Positions 27,920-35,587 of a stretch of 64,000 nt of DNA are shown one piece after another. Positions within the stretch are counted from its first letter, which is position 1; each line of letters opens with the position of its first letter. The translations under genes and the position numbers were made by a program. The stretch comes from Pseudonocardia halophobica (GTDB lineage: Bacteria > Actinomycetota > Actinomycetes > Mycobacteriales > Pseudonocardiaceae): assembly GCF_027922425.1 (NCBI RefSeq), contig NZ_BSFQ01000001.1, positions 62,001 through 126,000 of the forward strand. The letters run 5' to 3'. The notes beneath the pieces are model-generated. The model saw only the letters and a list, made by a program, of their open reading frames with translations, did not search any database and was not told the origin of the DNA.

Positions 27920-27925
27920 TAGCGT
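27920..27925 (+). promoter_or_regulatory. Probable leaderless -10 element of the GT1 gene
   Basis: TAGCGT is followed by 6 nt and then ATG 27932, so transcription would begin at the start codon. Confidence 0.5.
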
Positions 27926-27931
27926 GCGCCT

Positions 27932-29053
27932 ATGCGCGTGCTGCTGGTGTCGGCGCCGCTCACCGGGCACCTGCTGCCGATGCTGCCCCTCGGTGAGGCG
28001 CTGTGGGAGGCGGGGCACGACGTGCTCGTCGCCACCGGCGGGGACGCGATGGGCGCCGACACGGGCGACCTTCCGGTGATCGACATCGCGCGGGACCTCT
28101 CGTTCGCCCGGATCGCCGCGCGGAGCATGGCCGCCCATCCCCTCGACGCCCGCGCCGAGCTGGCCGGCACCGCGGGCACCCGGATGGTGGCCCGGCTGTT
28201 CGGGGCCGTGAACGAGGAGCTCACGGACGGGCTGGTGACCGTCGTCGAGCAGTGGCGGCCCGACGTCGTGGTCCACGAGCCGCTCGCGGTCGCCGCCGCC
28301 GTCGCCGCGGCCCGGTACGACCTGCCCACGGTGCTGCTGGAGAACTCGCTGTTCGACGGGCCGTCGCTGGTCCGGGTCACGTCGGAGTCGAAGATCATGC
28401 GGCGCGCCCTGCGCCGGCACGGGCTGGAGGATCGCGGGCTCCCGCCCCCCGAGGTGGTGCTGACGACGGCGCCGCGCAGCGTCGTCGGCGAGCGGACCGG
28501 GCTGCCGATGCGGCCGGTGCAGCGCGGCGGCGGGGAGATCCCGGCCTGGCTGCGGGTGCCGTCGGACGCGGCGGACCGGCCGCGCATCCTGGTCTCGCGC
28601 AGCACGGCGCCCGGCCCGGGTGCCGACCCCATGCCGGGTGCGCTGGCCGCCGCGGCGGAGGTCGACGCCGAGATCGTGCTGGTCCGACCGGAGCCGCGGA
28701 TCGAGCGCCGGGCGCGCGACGTGGACCGGGTCCGGACGGTCGGGTGGGTGCCGCTGGTCGACGTCATGCCGCTCTGCGCGGCGATCGTCCACCACGGCGG
28801 TTCGGGCACCGCGATGGGCGCGCTGTCCGCCGGGATCCCGCAGCTCGCGGTGCCCGGGGCCGGGGACCGGCGGCACAACGCCGAGCTCATCGCGCGGCGC
28901 GGGGCGGGCCTGTCCGGGAAGGTGACCGCCGAGGCGCTGCGCCGGCTGGTCGCCGACGGCGAGCTGGCCGCCAACGCCCGCGAGGTCCGGACCGAGCTGG
29001 AGGCGATGCCGCCGCCCGAGGCCCGGGTGCCGGACGTGGCCGCCCTCGGCTGA
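27932..29053 (+). CDS. Glycosyltransferase family 1 (UGT-like)
   Basis: The 373-residue protein has the two Rossmann halves of GT-B enzymes. The N-terminal half starts MRVLLVSAPLTGHLLPMLPLG. The C-terminal half has VRTVGWVPLVDVMPLCAAIVHHGGSGTAMGALSAGIPQL, the nucleotide-sugar binding region of UGT-type enzymes, with HHGGSGT conserved. These enzymes glycosylate small molecules such as lipids or polyketides. It is diverged from the HAD gene upstream. The acceptor is unknown. Confidence 0.9.
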   Translation: MRVLLVSAPLTGHLLPMLPLGEALWEAGHDVLVATGGDAMGADTGDLPVIDIARDLSFARIAARSMAAHPLDARAELAGTAGTRMVARLFGAVNEELTDGLVTVVEQWRPDVVVHEPLAVAAAVAAARYDLPTVLLENSLFDGPSLVRVTSESKIMRRALRRHGLEDRGLPPPEVVLTTAPRSVVGERTGLPMRPVQRGGGEIPAWLRVPSDAADRPRILVSRSTAPGPGADPMPGALAAAAEVDAEIVLVRPEPRIERRARDVDRVRTVGWVPLVDVMPLCAAIVHHGGSGTAMGALSAGIPQLAVPGAGDRRHNAELIARRGAGLSGKVTAEALRRLVADGELAANAREVRTELEAMPPPEARVPDVAALG

Positions 29054-29081
29054 GGCTCGTTTCCGCTGCTCATCCGTGGTG

Positions 29082-29121
29082 GTGAGTGGCGGGCGCCCCT
29101 CTAGGGGCAGTTGCCGCTCAC
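29082..29121. repeat. 40-bp palindromic repeat, copy 1
   Basis: GTGAGTGGC and GCCGCTCAC form the outer arms (one mismatch) around CCCCT-CT-AGGGG. The element matches 35521-35560 at 32 of 40 positions when one copy is reversed. It lies between converging genes and includes the stop codon of the MarR gene, so it may act as a bidirectional terminator. Confidence 0.65.
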
Positions 29122-29609
29122 GGTTCCCAGGCCAGCAGCGCCGTCCGGAGCAACGCGGCCAGCGACTCGCGCTGGGCCGGGGTGAGGGCCTCGAGCAGCT
29201 CGGCCTCGGCGGCGAGCTGGCGCGGGAGGACCTCGTCGACCAGGCGTTCACCCGACGGGGTCAGCGCGACCCGGGCGGCGCGGGCGTCGTCGGGGTCCGG
29301 GGTGCGGGTGACCAGGCCCGCGGCGGTGAGCTTGTGCAGCCGCTTGGTGGTCGCGGCCGGCGAGCCCACCACCCCGGCGGTGAGGTCTCCGGGACGCAGC
29401 GGGGCGTCGTTGCGGCGCAGCTGGCTGAGGACGTCGAACTCGGCGCGGGTCACGCCGGCGTCGGCCAGCCAGTCGTCGGCCGCCTGCTGGAGGAACCGCG
29501 CGGCCCGCAGGATCCGCCCGACGACGGCGATGGGCTCGGTGTCCAGGTCAGGGCGCCGGTCCGCCCAGACCGCCCGGATCTCGTCGATCGCGTCACGGTT
29601 CGCCGTCAT
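29118..29609 (-). CDS. MarR-family transcriptional regulator
   Basis: The 163-residue winged-helix protein has GRILRAARFLQQAADDWLAD, the DNA-reading part SPAATTKRLHKLTAAGLV, and the wing TPDPDDARAARVALTPSG. ATG 29609 has AGGGGA 6 nt upstream; the longer open frame upstream is not used. It diverges from a FUSC-type exporter gene, and two copies of a palindromic 12-mer lie between the two starts, so it probably represses both genes until a phenolic or other ligand is bound (inference). Confidence 0.9.
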   Translation of the reverse strand: MTANRDAIDEIRAVWADRRPDLDTEPIAVVGRILRAARFLQQAADDWLADAGVTRAEFDVLSQLRRNDAPLRPGDLTAGVVGSPAATTKRLHKLTAAGLVTRTPDPDDARAARVALTPSGERLVDEVLPRQLAAEAELLEALTPAQRESLAALLRTALLAWEP

Positions 29610-29624
29610 CGGCTTCCCCTTTCG

Positions 29625-29657
29625 TACACCCGTGAAGTAAATTGCTACACCGGTGAA
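29625..29657. promoter_or_regulatory. Tandem operator for the divergent MarR/FUSC genes
   Basis: TACACCCGTGAA (29625-29636) and TACACCGGTGAA (29646-29657) differ at one base and are spaced 21 bp apart, two helical turns, on the same face of DNA. Each is nearly palindromic around CACCGGTG. Confidence 0.65.
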
Positions 29658-29667
29658 AGGAGTATGC

Positions 29668-30699
29668 GTGCAGGGGACGCTGGTCCGTGAACTGGTCCGC
29701 TTCGAGGCCCACGCCGGGGCGCACCGGCCCGCGCTGCGGTGCGGGATCTCGGTGGGCGTCCCGATGCTGGTGCTGCTCGCGCTGGGCCGGCTGGACCTGC
29801 TCGGGGCGGCCACCTTCGGCGCCTTCGCCGCCATCTACGGCCGGAACCTGACGGTCCCGGCGCGGACGGGGGTGCAGGCGGTCACCGGCCTCGGGCTGGT
29901 CGCGAGCGTGGCCGTCGGGCTGCTCGCCGCGCACCTGCCCGCCTCCCCCTGGCTCGCGCTGCTCGCCCTGGTGGGGGTGGCCGTCGCCGGCACGATCGGC
30001 GGCGAGGTGGTCGGCTGGAAGCCGGGCGGGCCGCTGTTCTTCGTGTTCGCGGCCGGCGCGTTCGCCGGCGCCCCTCCGCTCGGTCTCGCCGCGTCGTTGC
30101 AGGTCGTGTCCGTCGCCGCGGGCTCGGCGGGGTTCGCAGTGCTCGTCGGGAGCGCCGGCGCGCTGCTGCCCGGGCACGTCCGGCGGCGGGCGCCGCTGGT
30201 CGCGGTCCCACTGCGCGAGGCCGTGCGCCGGGAGATCGTGCTCGAGGTGCTGCTGACCTGCGCGGTCACCGCGCCGCTCGCGGTGCTGCTCGGGGTGGAG
30301 CACCTGTACTGGGCGCTGGTCGCGGCCGTCGTCCCGCTGTCCGTGCCGGGCTCCCGGGCCCGGGTGACCCGGGGCGTGATGCGCATCGGCGGCACGCTGG
30401 GCGGGCTGGCCGTCGCCGCGGTCCTGCTGGCCCTGCACCTGCCGGGGTGGGCGATCGTCGTCACGGCGGTGGTGCTGCAGACCGGGGCGGAGCTGCTGGT
30501 GATGCGGAACTACGCGATCGCGCTGCTGCTCATCACGCCGCTCGCGCTGGTCGTCGGCACGACGATGCATCCGGCCGACACCGCGACCCTGCTCACCGAC
30601 CGGCTCGTCGCCACGGTGGTCGGGGTGCTGGTGGCGCTGGCCGTCCTGGGCCTGCGCGGCCGTGCACGGGCCCGCCGCGCCGGGTACCCGGAGGGATGA
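29668..30699 (+). CDS. FUSC/aromatic acid exporter family membrane protein
   Basis: The protein (about 343 residues) has two blocks of hydrophobic helices around a short soluble segment, with MLVLLALGRLDLLGAATFGA near the start and VEHLYWALVAAVVPLSVPGSRA before TRGVMRIGGTLGG. That last G-x-x-x-R-x-x-G-T-x-x-G pattern is typical of FUSC/ArAE efflux proteins. GTG 29668 is chosen because AAAGGAG (29656-29662) lies 5 nt upstream; an earlier in-frame GTG at 29653 lies within the operator. It overlaps the next gene by 4 nt. The MarR protein encoded opposite probably controls it. Confidence 0.82.
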   Translation: MQGTLVRELVRFEAHAGAHRPALRCGISVGVPMLVLLALGRLDLLGAATFGAFAAIYGRNLTVPARTGVQAVTGLGLVASVAVGLLAAHLPASPWLALLALVGVAVAGTIGGEVVGWKPGGPLFFVFAAGAFAGAPPLGLAASLQVVSVAAGSAGFAVLVGSAGALLPGHVRRRAPLVAVPLREAVRREIVLEVLLTCAVTAPLAVLLGVEHLYWALVAAVVPLSVPGSRARVTRGVMRIGGTLGGLAVAAVLLALHLPGWAIVVTAVVLQTGAELLVMRNYAIALLLITPLALVVGTTMHPADTATLLTDRLVATVVGVLVALAVLGLRGRARARRAGYPEG

Positions 30700-31340
30700 G
30701 CACGCCTCAGGACACCGTGACCGCGCTGCTCGACGAGGCCGGCGAGACCTACGCCGAGCAGGCCGGGATCACGCTCAAGGACACCCCCGCACCGCTGTAC
30801 CGGCTGCTGGTGCTCGCGGTGCTGCTCTCGACCCGCATCCGGGCGGACATCGCCGTCGGCGCGGCGCACGAGCTCGTCCGCTCCGGCATGGGCACGCCCG
30901 AGAAGATGCGCGACGCGAGCTGGCAGGACCGCGTCGACGCCCTCGGCCGCGCCCACTACACGCGCTACGACGAGAGCACCGCGACCGCCCTCGGCGAGGG
31001 CGCCGAGCTGCTGCTCGACCGGTGGAAGGGCGACCTGCGGCGGCTGCGCGAGGAGGGCCGCGGCGACCCGGCCCACCTCCGCGAGCTGCTCACGGAGTTC
31101 CCCCGGCTCGGGCCGACCGGCGCGGACATCTTCTGCCGCGAGGCCCAGGCCGTGTGGCCCGAGCTGCGTCCGGCCCTCGACGGCAAGGCGCGGCAGGGCG
31201 CCGAACGCCTGGGCCTGCCGACCGATCCCGACGACCTCGCCGCGCTCGTCCCCGACGACAGGCTCGCGCACCTCGCGGCCGCGCTGACCCGCGCGGCGCT
31301 GGCGAAGGACGTCGTCGCGAAGGTGCGCGAGGACGCGTGA
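30696..31340 (+). CDS. Endonuclease III-like HhH-GPD protein, catalytic Lys missing
   Basis: The 214-residue protein has the helical layout of endonuclease III: LYRLLVLAVLLSTRIRADIAV, then FPRLGPTGADIFCREAQAVW where endonuclease III has LPGVGRKTA, and LRPALDGKARQGAERLGLP where it has VDTHVxR. The catalytic Lys position reads Thr or Gly, the Asp is kept, and no four-Cys iron-sulfur cluster follows. It may be a monofunctional glycosylase or a non-catalytic DNA-binding relative. ATG 30696 overlaps the FUSC stop (ATGA). Confidence 0.75.
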   Translation: MSTPQDTVTALLDEAGETYAEQAGITLKDTPAPLYRLLVLAVLLSTRIRADIAVGAAHELVRSGMGTPEKMRDASWQDRVDALGRAHYTRYDESTATALGEGAELLLDRWKGDLRRLREEGRGDPAHLRELLTEFPRLGPTGADIFCREAQAVWPELRPALDGKARQGAERLGLPTDPDDLAALVPDDRLAHLAAALTRAALAKDVVAKVREDA

Positions 31341-31346
31341 CCCGGC

Positions 31347-31793
31347 TCAGATGATCGCGACGGCCACCACGAGGCCGAGCGCCACGTGCGCGGCCGCGAC
31401 CACCCATGCCTCGGCGTTGAGCTCGTCGGCCGCCAGCACCTCGCCGATCCGGATGCCGGTGACCCACTCCAGCAGCCGCACCGCCGCGACCTGCGCGATG
31501 ATCCCGACCAGGCCGAAGATCAGGGCCGCGAGCAGCCCCTCGGCCAGCAGGCCCGAGGCGCTCCAGATCGCCACGACCACGATGAACGCCATCGAGATCA
31601 TCCCGGCGGCGGTCACCAGCACCGCGCCCGGGCGGCCGTCGCGGACCAGCCGGTTCAGCTTGCCGGGTGTGGTGATGTCGATGGCCCAGAAGCCGATGAG
31701 CATGAGCAGCGCGCCGAGCAGCGCGTAGAGCAGGATCGCGCCGACGCCACGGCCGATGTTCGCGAAGTACACCGCATCGAGGGCGAGGGTCAT
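31347..31793 (-). CDS. DUF350 membrane protein (YjfL-like)
   Basis: The 148-residue protein has four helices arranged as two related pairs: ANIGRGVGAILLYALLGALLM with IDITTPGKLN, and GLLAALIFGLVGIIAQVAAVR. This is the DUF350 pattern. ATG 31793 has GGAGG 5 nt upstream. It follows an ATP-grasp gene and a DUF1190-like gene on the same strand, as yjfL does in Enterobacteria with yjfM and yjfC. The function is not known; the trio probably acts at the membrane. Confidence 0.88.
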   Translation of the reverse strand: MTLALDAVYFANIGRGVGAILLYALLGALLMLIGFWAIDITTPGKLNRLVRDGRPGAVLVTAAGMISMAFIVVVAIWSASGLLAEGLLAALIFGLVGIIAQVAAVRLLEWVTGIRIGEVLAADELNAEAWVVAAAHVALGLVVAVAII

Positions 31794-31841
31794 GGGGTCC
31801 TCCGGGAGGAAGGGGACGGGGAGCGGGGTGCGGGGCGAGGA

Positions 31842-33008
31842 TCAGTCCTCGGGGATGCGGTGCGGCACGAACGCGGCGCCGTCGTCCGTCACCAGTCCGG
31901 CGGTCTCGCGGATGCCGAGGCCGGCCGAGCCGTCGCCCACGATCCACGCGCCCAGCGCGGGCCGGAAGCCGTCGAACTCGGGCAGCGGGTCGAAGAGCTG
32001 GTAGACGTAGCCCTCCTCGCCGTACACGCCGCCGGTCGAGACCTGCGAGCCGGGCGAGACGATGTCGACGTTCGCGCCCTCGCGGCCCAGCAGCGGCTTG
32101 CGCACGTACTCCGTGAGCAGGCCCGGGTCGTGCAGGTACGCGGGCAGCAGGTTCGGGTGCCCGGGGTACATCTCCCACAGCACGGCGAGGATCGCCTTGT
32201 TCGACAGCAGCGTCTTCCACAGCGGCTCGAGCCAGAGCGTCTCGGGCAGGCTGCGCACGACGTGCTTGCCGAACTCCTCGGCGAGGATCCACTCCCAGGG
32301 GTAGAGCTTGAACACCGTGGCGATCGACGCCTCGGCGAGGTCGACGAAGCGGTCGAGGTCGACGTCCCAGCCGAGGTCCTCGATGCGCAGGCCCACCGTG
32401 TCGAGGCCGGCCTCCGCCGCGGTCTCCTGCAGGTACCCGACGGTCACGTGGTCCTCGCCGGTGGAGTCGCCGCCGGACCAGGTGAAGTGGACCTCGGAGC
32501 CCGGCAGCGTGCCCTTGATCTCGCCCCACCGCTCGACCAGGCGCTCGTGCAGCGAGTTCCACTGGTCGTCGTCCGGGTGGGTGTCCTTGAGCCAGTACCA
32601 CTGAAGGATCGACGCCTCGAGCAGCGTGGTCGGGGTGTCTGCGTTGTACTCCAGCAGCTTGGCCGGGCCGGAGCCGTCGTAGCGCAGGTCGAAGCGGCCA
32701 TAGACGTGCGGGTCGTGCCGCTTCCACGAGGCCGCGACCTTCTCCCACGCCCACTCGGGCAGGGCGAAGTCGCGGAACCGCTCGGTGGTGACGATGTGGT
32801 CGACTGCCTCCAGGCACATCGAGTGCAGCAGCTCGACGTCCGCCTCGAGGGAGAGGATCTCGTCCATCTCGAAGACGTAGTGCACCGACTCGTCCCAGTA
32901 GGGACGCGCCAGCCCGTTCCGGTCCCGCCCCGGGGCGTCGTACACCAGCCCCTGGTCGCGGACGATCTGCTGCCAGCCGGGGCGCGCGGCCCCGCGTTCA
33001 CGGCGCAC
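31842..33008 (-). CDS. Glutathionylspermidine synthase-like ATP-grasp protein
   Basis: The 388-residue protein matches the synthetase domain of glutathionylspermidine synthase and its YgiC/YjfC relatives. It has YWDESVHYVFEMDEI, FDLRYDGSGPAKLLEYNADT for nucleotide and metal binding, PWEWILAEEFGKHV, EPLWKTLLSNKAILAVLWEM, YVRKPLLGREGANV, and QLFDPLPEFDGFRPALGAWI. The family ligates an amine or amino acid to a peptide carboxylate using ATP. No amidase domain is present, as in YgiC. GTG 33008 is 3 bp after the DUF1190-like gene. The substrate is unknown; actinobacteria use mycothiol rather than glutathione. Confidence 0.88.
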   Translation of the reverse strand: MRRERGAARPGWQQIVRDQGLVYDAPGRDRNGLARPYWDESVHYVFEMDEILSLEADVELLHSMCLEAVDHIVTTERFRDFALPEWAWEKVAASWKRHDPHVYGRFDLRYDGSGPAKLLEYNADTPTTLLEASILQWYWLKDTHPDDDQWNSLHERLVERWGEIKGTLPGSEVHFTWSGGDSTGEDHVTVGYLQETAAEAGLDTVGLRIEDLGWDVDLDRFVDLAEASIATVFKLYPWEWILAEEFGKHVVRSLPETLWLEPLWKTLLSNKAILAVLWEMYPGHPNLLPAYLHDPGLLTEYVRKPLLGREGANVDIVSPGSQVSTGGVYGEEGYVYQLFDPLPEFDGFRPALGAWIVGDGSAGLGIRETAGLVTDDGAAFVPHRIPED

Positions 33009-33011
33009 CGC

Positions 33012-33677
33012 TCAGCTCCCGCTGCTTCCGCCGGACTTCCCGCCCGACGACGAGGACCCGCCCGACGTGCCCTTCGACCCGCCGGAGGACGAACCGCCGT
33101 TGCTCACGCCGAGGCCGCCGCGCGAGATCGTCTTGCCCGAGGGCGTGCGGACGGTCCCGTTCTGGGGCACGGTCGTGGTCCCGCCGGTGGCGACCTGGCC
33201 GATGTTGCCCGTGCCGCCGTAGTTGTAGTGGTACTGGCGGCCGCCGGTCCCGATGAAGATCGGGAAGAAGCCGCCACCGCCGTAGTAGGTGTTGTTGCTG
33301 GCCGAGGCGGGGGTCACGCAGTTCGCGTCGTCGACGACCACGTTGTTCTCGTCGACGCAGCGGGCCTCGACCTCCTCGTCGTCCGAGGCCACGGCGTACC
33401 CGACGGCGATCAGCGCGACCACGCCGACCACGACGCCGGAGCCGATGAGGATCCGCTTGCGCTTCTTCCGGCGCCCGGCGTCCTCCTCCGCCTGCCGGGC
33501 CTCCTCGGCACGGCGGCGGGCGCCCTGCTCGCGGGCGCGCTTCTCGGCGAGGGTGGGTTCACGGGGCGTGGTGGAGGCGTCCTGCTGCGCCATGCGCCCG
33601 CGGACCCTCTCGACGGGCCGGGTCTCCCCGGTCTCGTCCGGCGGCCCGGGCTGGTCCCGGCCGTCGTTCTCCGTCAT
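33012..33677 (-). CDS. DUF1190 (YgiB/YjfM)-like anchored protein
   Basis: The 221-residue protein has a charged N-terminus (Glu/Arg/Lys-rich to residue 76), one membrane helix (about 77-95), and an extracytoplasmic part. Two Cys (ARCVDENN and DANCV) come first, then a Gly/Phe/Tyr patch (YYGGGGFFPIF), then TTTVPQNGTVRTPSGK with ISRGGLGVSNGG, and a Ser/Gly-rich tail. The V-P...T-x-x-R-G-G-F/L-G-x-S stretch resembles E. coli YgiB, though the anchor is a helix and not a lipobox. It heads an operon with the ATP-grasp and DUF350 genes. The assignment is by resemblance only. Confidence 0.65.
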   Translation of the reverse strand: MTENDGRDQPGPPDETGETRPVERVRGRMAQQDASTTPREPTLAEKRAREQGARRRAEEARQAEEDAGRRKKRKRILIGSGVVVGVVALIAVGYAVASDDEEVEARCVDENNVVVDDANCVTPASASNNTYYGGGGFFPIFIGTGGRQYHYNYGGTGNIGQVATGGTTTVPQNGTVRTPSGKTISRGGLGVSNGGSSSGGSKGTSGGSSSSGGKSGGSSGS

Positions 33678-33922
33678 GCGTCCACCCCCGCCGCGCACCG
33701 TATCCGGTCGGGGCGGACGTGCGGAACCGCCCTCGGTCTCGGCTCGGTATCGACCCGACCAAGATCGTGACACCGTTCACCCGACCCGGGAGGCCTCCCG
33801 TCGCGCAGGATCACCGGATCGGGGTTCCTCGTCGTCCCCCGGCGACACCTCGCAGCACACGCCCGACCGATGACCGAGCGACGGCGGCACCGGATCGGGG
33901 TCGCCCGGACGGGGACGGCAAG

Positions 33923-35164
33923 ATGGTCGCCGACATGGACGAGCTCCCCACCCCGTCCGGCGGCCGCTCCCCCCTCGCCGTCGCCGACCGCCCGGCCCGC
34001 TCCCCGCGGACGAGCCCGCCCGCGCCACCCCGCCGGGGTGCGCGCCTGCCGGGCCGCCGCCAGGCGCGGCGGATCGTCGCGGCCGTACTCGTGGGCGCCG
34101 GGGTGATGCTCGGCGTGGCCACGCTCGACACCGTCGCCGGCGCCACCGTGCCGGTGCTCGGCTCGCTGGCCGCGCTGCCCTCGCCCAACGGCACCTCGGC
34201 GGACGTCCAGGACATCCCGCCGCCGCCGACCACCCCCGGCACCTGCCTGAACTGGGCCCGCGCCGACGCCGCGGACACCGCGGTCGTCGACTGCGCGCAG
34301 CCGCACCTGTTCGAGCAGTCGGGCACGGTCCAGCTCGCCGACCAGCAGGCCCTGCCGGACGACGCGACGATGCGCCAGCTCGTCAACGAGCGGTGCACCC
34401 CGGTCGTCCTGCAGTACCTGGGCGGCAAGTTCGACCCCAACGGCAAGTTCCGGGTGGGCGCCCTCAAGCCGTCGCAGAAGAAGTGGGACGAGGGCGACCG
34501 CGAGCTGCGCTGCGGCGTGCAGAGCGCCTCGCGCTCCGGCGCGCTCTACCCGCTGACCGGCAAGGCCGCCGACCAGGACCAGTCCGGGGTGTACGAGCCC
34601 GGGACCTGCCTGGCGATCGACGGGCCGCGGGTCGGCGACCCCACGGACTGCGCGGGGCCGCACGCGGTGGAGACGGTCGGCGTCGTCGACCTGTCCCAGA
34701 AGTTCCCGGAGGGCTTCCCCGCGGTCGGCGACCAGGACGGGTTCCTGCAGCCCGAGTGCAGCCGGATCGCGGGCGAGTACGCCGGCGGCCCGCAGGTCAT
34801 CACGGACAAGAAGCTCACCGTCTACTGGGACAACATCACCGAGGACTCCTGGAACGCGGGCACCCGCAAGGTCAACTGCAACCTGGCGGCGCTGCTGCCG
34901 GACCGCAGCGGGTTCGCGCCGGTGACCGGTCCGGTGAAGGGCGCCGTGACCGTCGGCGACCAGCCCGCGCCGCCCGCGACCACCACGCCGAAGCCGGGCG
35001 TCCCCGCCCCGCCGACGCAGTCCACCACGCCGACCACGGACCCGAGCGCGCCGCCGTCGAGCTCGGACCCGGCGGCTCCGCCGAGCACCGAGGCGCCCGC
35101 GCCGTCGGAATCCGAGTCGGCGGCGCCCGCGCCGCTGCCGGTGGAGGTCCCTGCGGCACCCTGA
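33923..35164 (+). CDS. Septum-formation family membrane protein
   Basis: The protein (about 413 residues) has a Pro/Arg-rich cytoplasmic N-terminus, one helix (residues 51-70), two repeats of the Cys-rich septum-formation domain (TCLNWA...VDCAQPHLFEQSGTV and TCLAIDGPRVGDPTDCAGPHAVETVG), and a Pro/Thr/Ser-rich tail of about 70 residues. The C-x-x...DC-x-x-x-H pattern matches actinobacterial septum-formation proteins such as Rv3835. The next gene is the metallopeptidase that follows Rv3835 in mycobacteria. ATG 33923 and ATG 33935 are both possible starts. It probably works outside the membrane during division (family knowledge). Confidence 0.85.
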   Translation: MVADMDELPTPSGGRSPLAVADRPARSPRTSPPAPPRRGARLPGRRQARRIVAAVLVGAGVMLGVATLDTVAGATVPVLGSLAALPSPNGTSADVQDIPPPPTTPGTCLNWARADAADTAVVDCAQPHLFEQSGTVQLADQQALPDDATMRQLVNERCTPVVLQYLGGKFDPNGKFRVGALKPSQKKWDEGDRELRCGVQSASRSGALYPLTGKAADQDQSGVYEPGTCLAIDGPRVGDPTDCAGPHAVETVGVVDLSQKFPEGFPAVGDQDGFLQPECSRIAGEYAGGPQVITDKKLTVYWDNITEDSWNAGTRKVNCNLAALLPDRSGFAPVTGPVKGAVTVGDQPAPPATTTPKPGVPAPPTQSTTPTTDPSAPPSSSDPAAPPSTEAPAPSESESAAPAPLPVEVPAAP

Positions 35165-35168
35165 CGTC

Positions 35169-35516
35169 GTGGTGGAGATGAGCCGGGCCCGGTTCGACGA
35201 GCTGGTGTCCGACGCCCTGGACACGATCCCCCGGCGGCTGACCGCGGCGATGGACAACGTCGTGGTGCTGGTCGAGGACCGGCATCCCGACGAGCCGGGG
35301 CTGCTGGGGCTGTACGAGGGCGTCGCGCTCACCGACCGGACCAGCGACTACGGCGGCGTCCTGCCCGACCGCATCACCATCTTCCGGGACGCCGTGCTGG
35401 ACATCTGCGCGACCGAGGAGGAGGTCGTGCACGAGGTCGCCGTGACGGTGGTGCACGAGATCGCCCACCACTTCGGGATCGACGAGCACACGTTGCACGA
35501 GCTCGGCTGGGGCTGA
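35169..35516 (+). CDS. Zincin-like metallopeptidase family protein
   Basis: The 115-residue protein has VVHEIAHHFGI with the HExxH zinc motif (His96, Glu97, His100) and a downstream acidic/His region (DEHTLHELGWG), the layout of the small metallopeptidase family (Rv3836-like). It follows the septum-formation gene by 4 bp and is probably cotranscribed. GTG 35169 is the first start. The substrate is unknown; size and lack of a signal suggest a cytoplasmic enzyme or a peptidase relative. Confidence 0.88.
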   Translation: MVEMSRARFDELVSDALDTIPRRLTAAMDNVVVLVEDRHPDEPGLLGLYEGVALTDRTSDYGGVLPDRITIFRDAVLDICATEEEVVHEVAVTVVHEIAHHFGIDEHTLHELGWG

Positions 35517-35520
35517 CCCC

Positions 35521-35560
35521 GTGAGTGCCGAGTGACCCTAGAGGGGCAGCCGGCACTCAC
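35521..35560. repeat. 40-bp palindromic repeat, copy 2
   Basis: GTGAGTGCC and GGCACTCAC are perfect 9-bp arms around CCCT-AG-AGGG. It is the reverse-orientation partner of 29082-29121 and again lies between converging genes, so it may terminate both. Confidence 0.65.
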
Positions 35561-35587
35561 GACCCCCGCTGAGCTGCGCAGATCCGG

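Noticed and set aside
33678..33922. Possible small gene in the 245-bp gap before the septum-formation gene
   Set aside because: Short frames there have no ribosome site or recognisable protein pattern; it is probably a promoter region.
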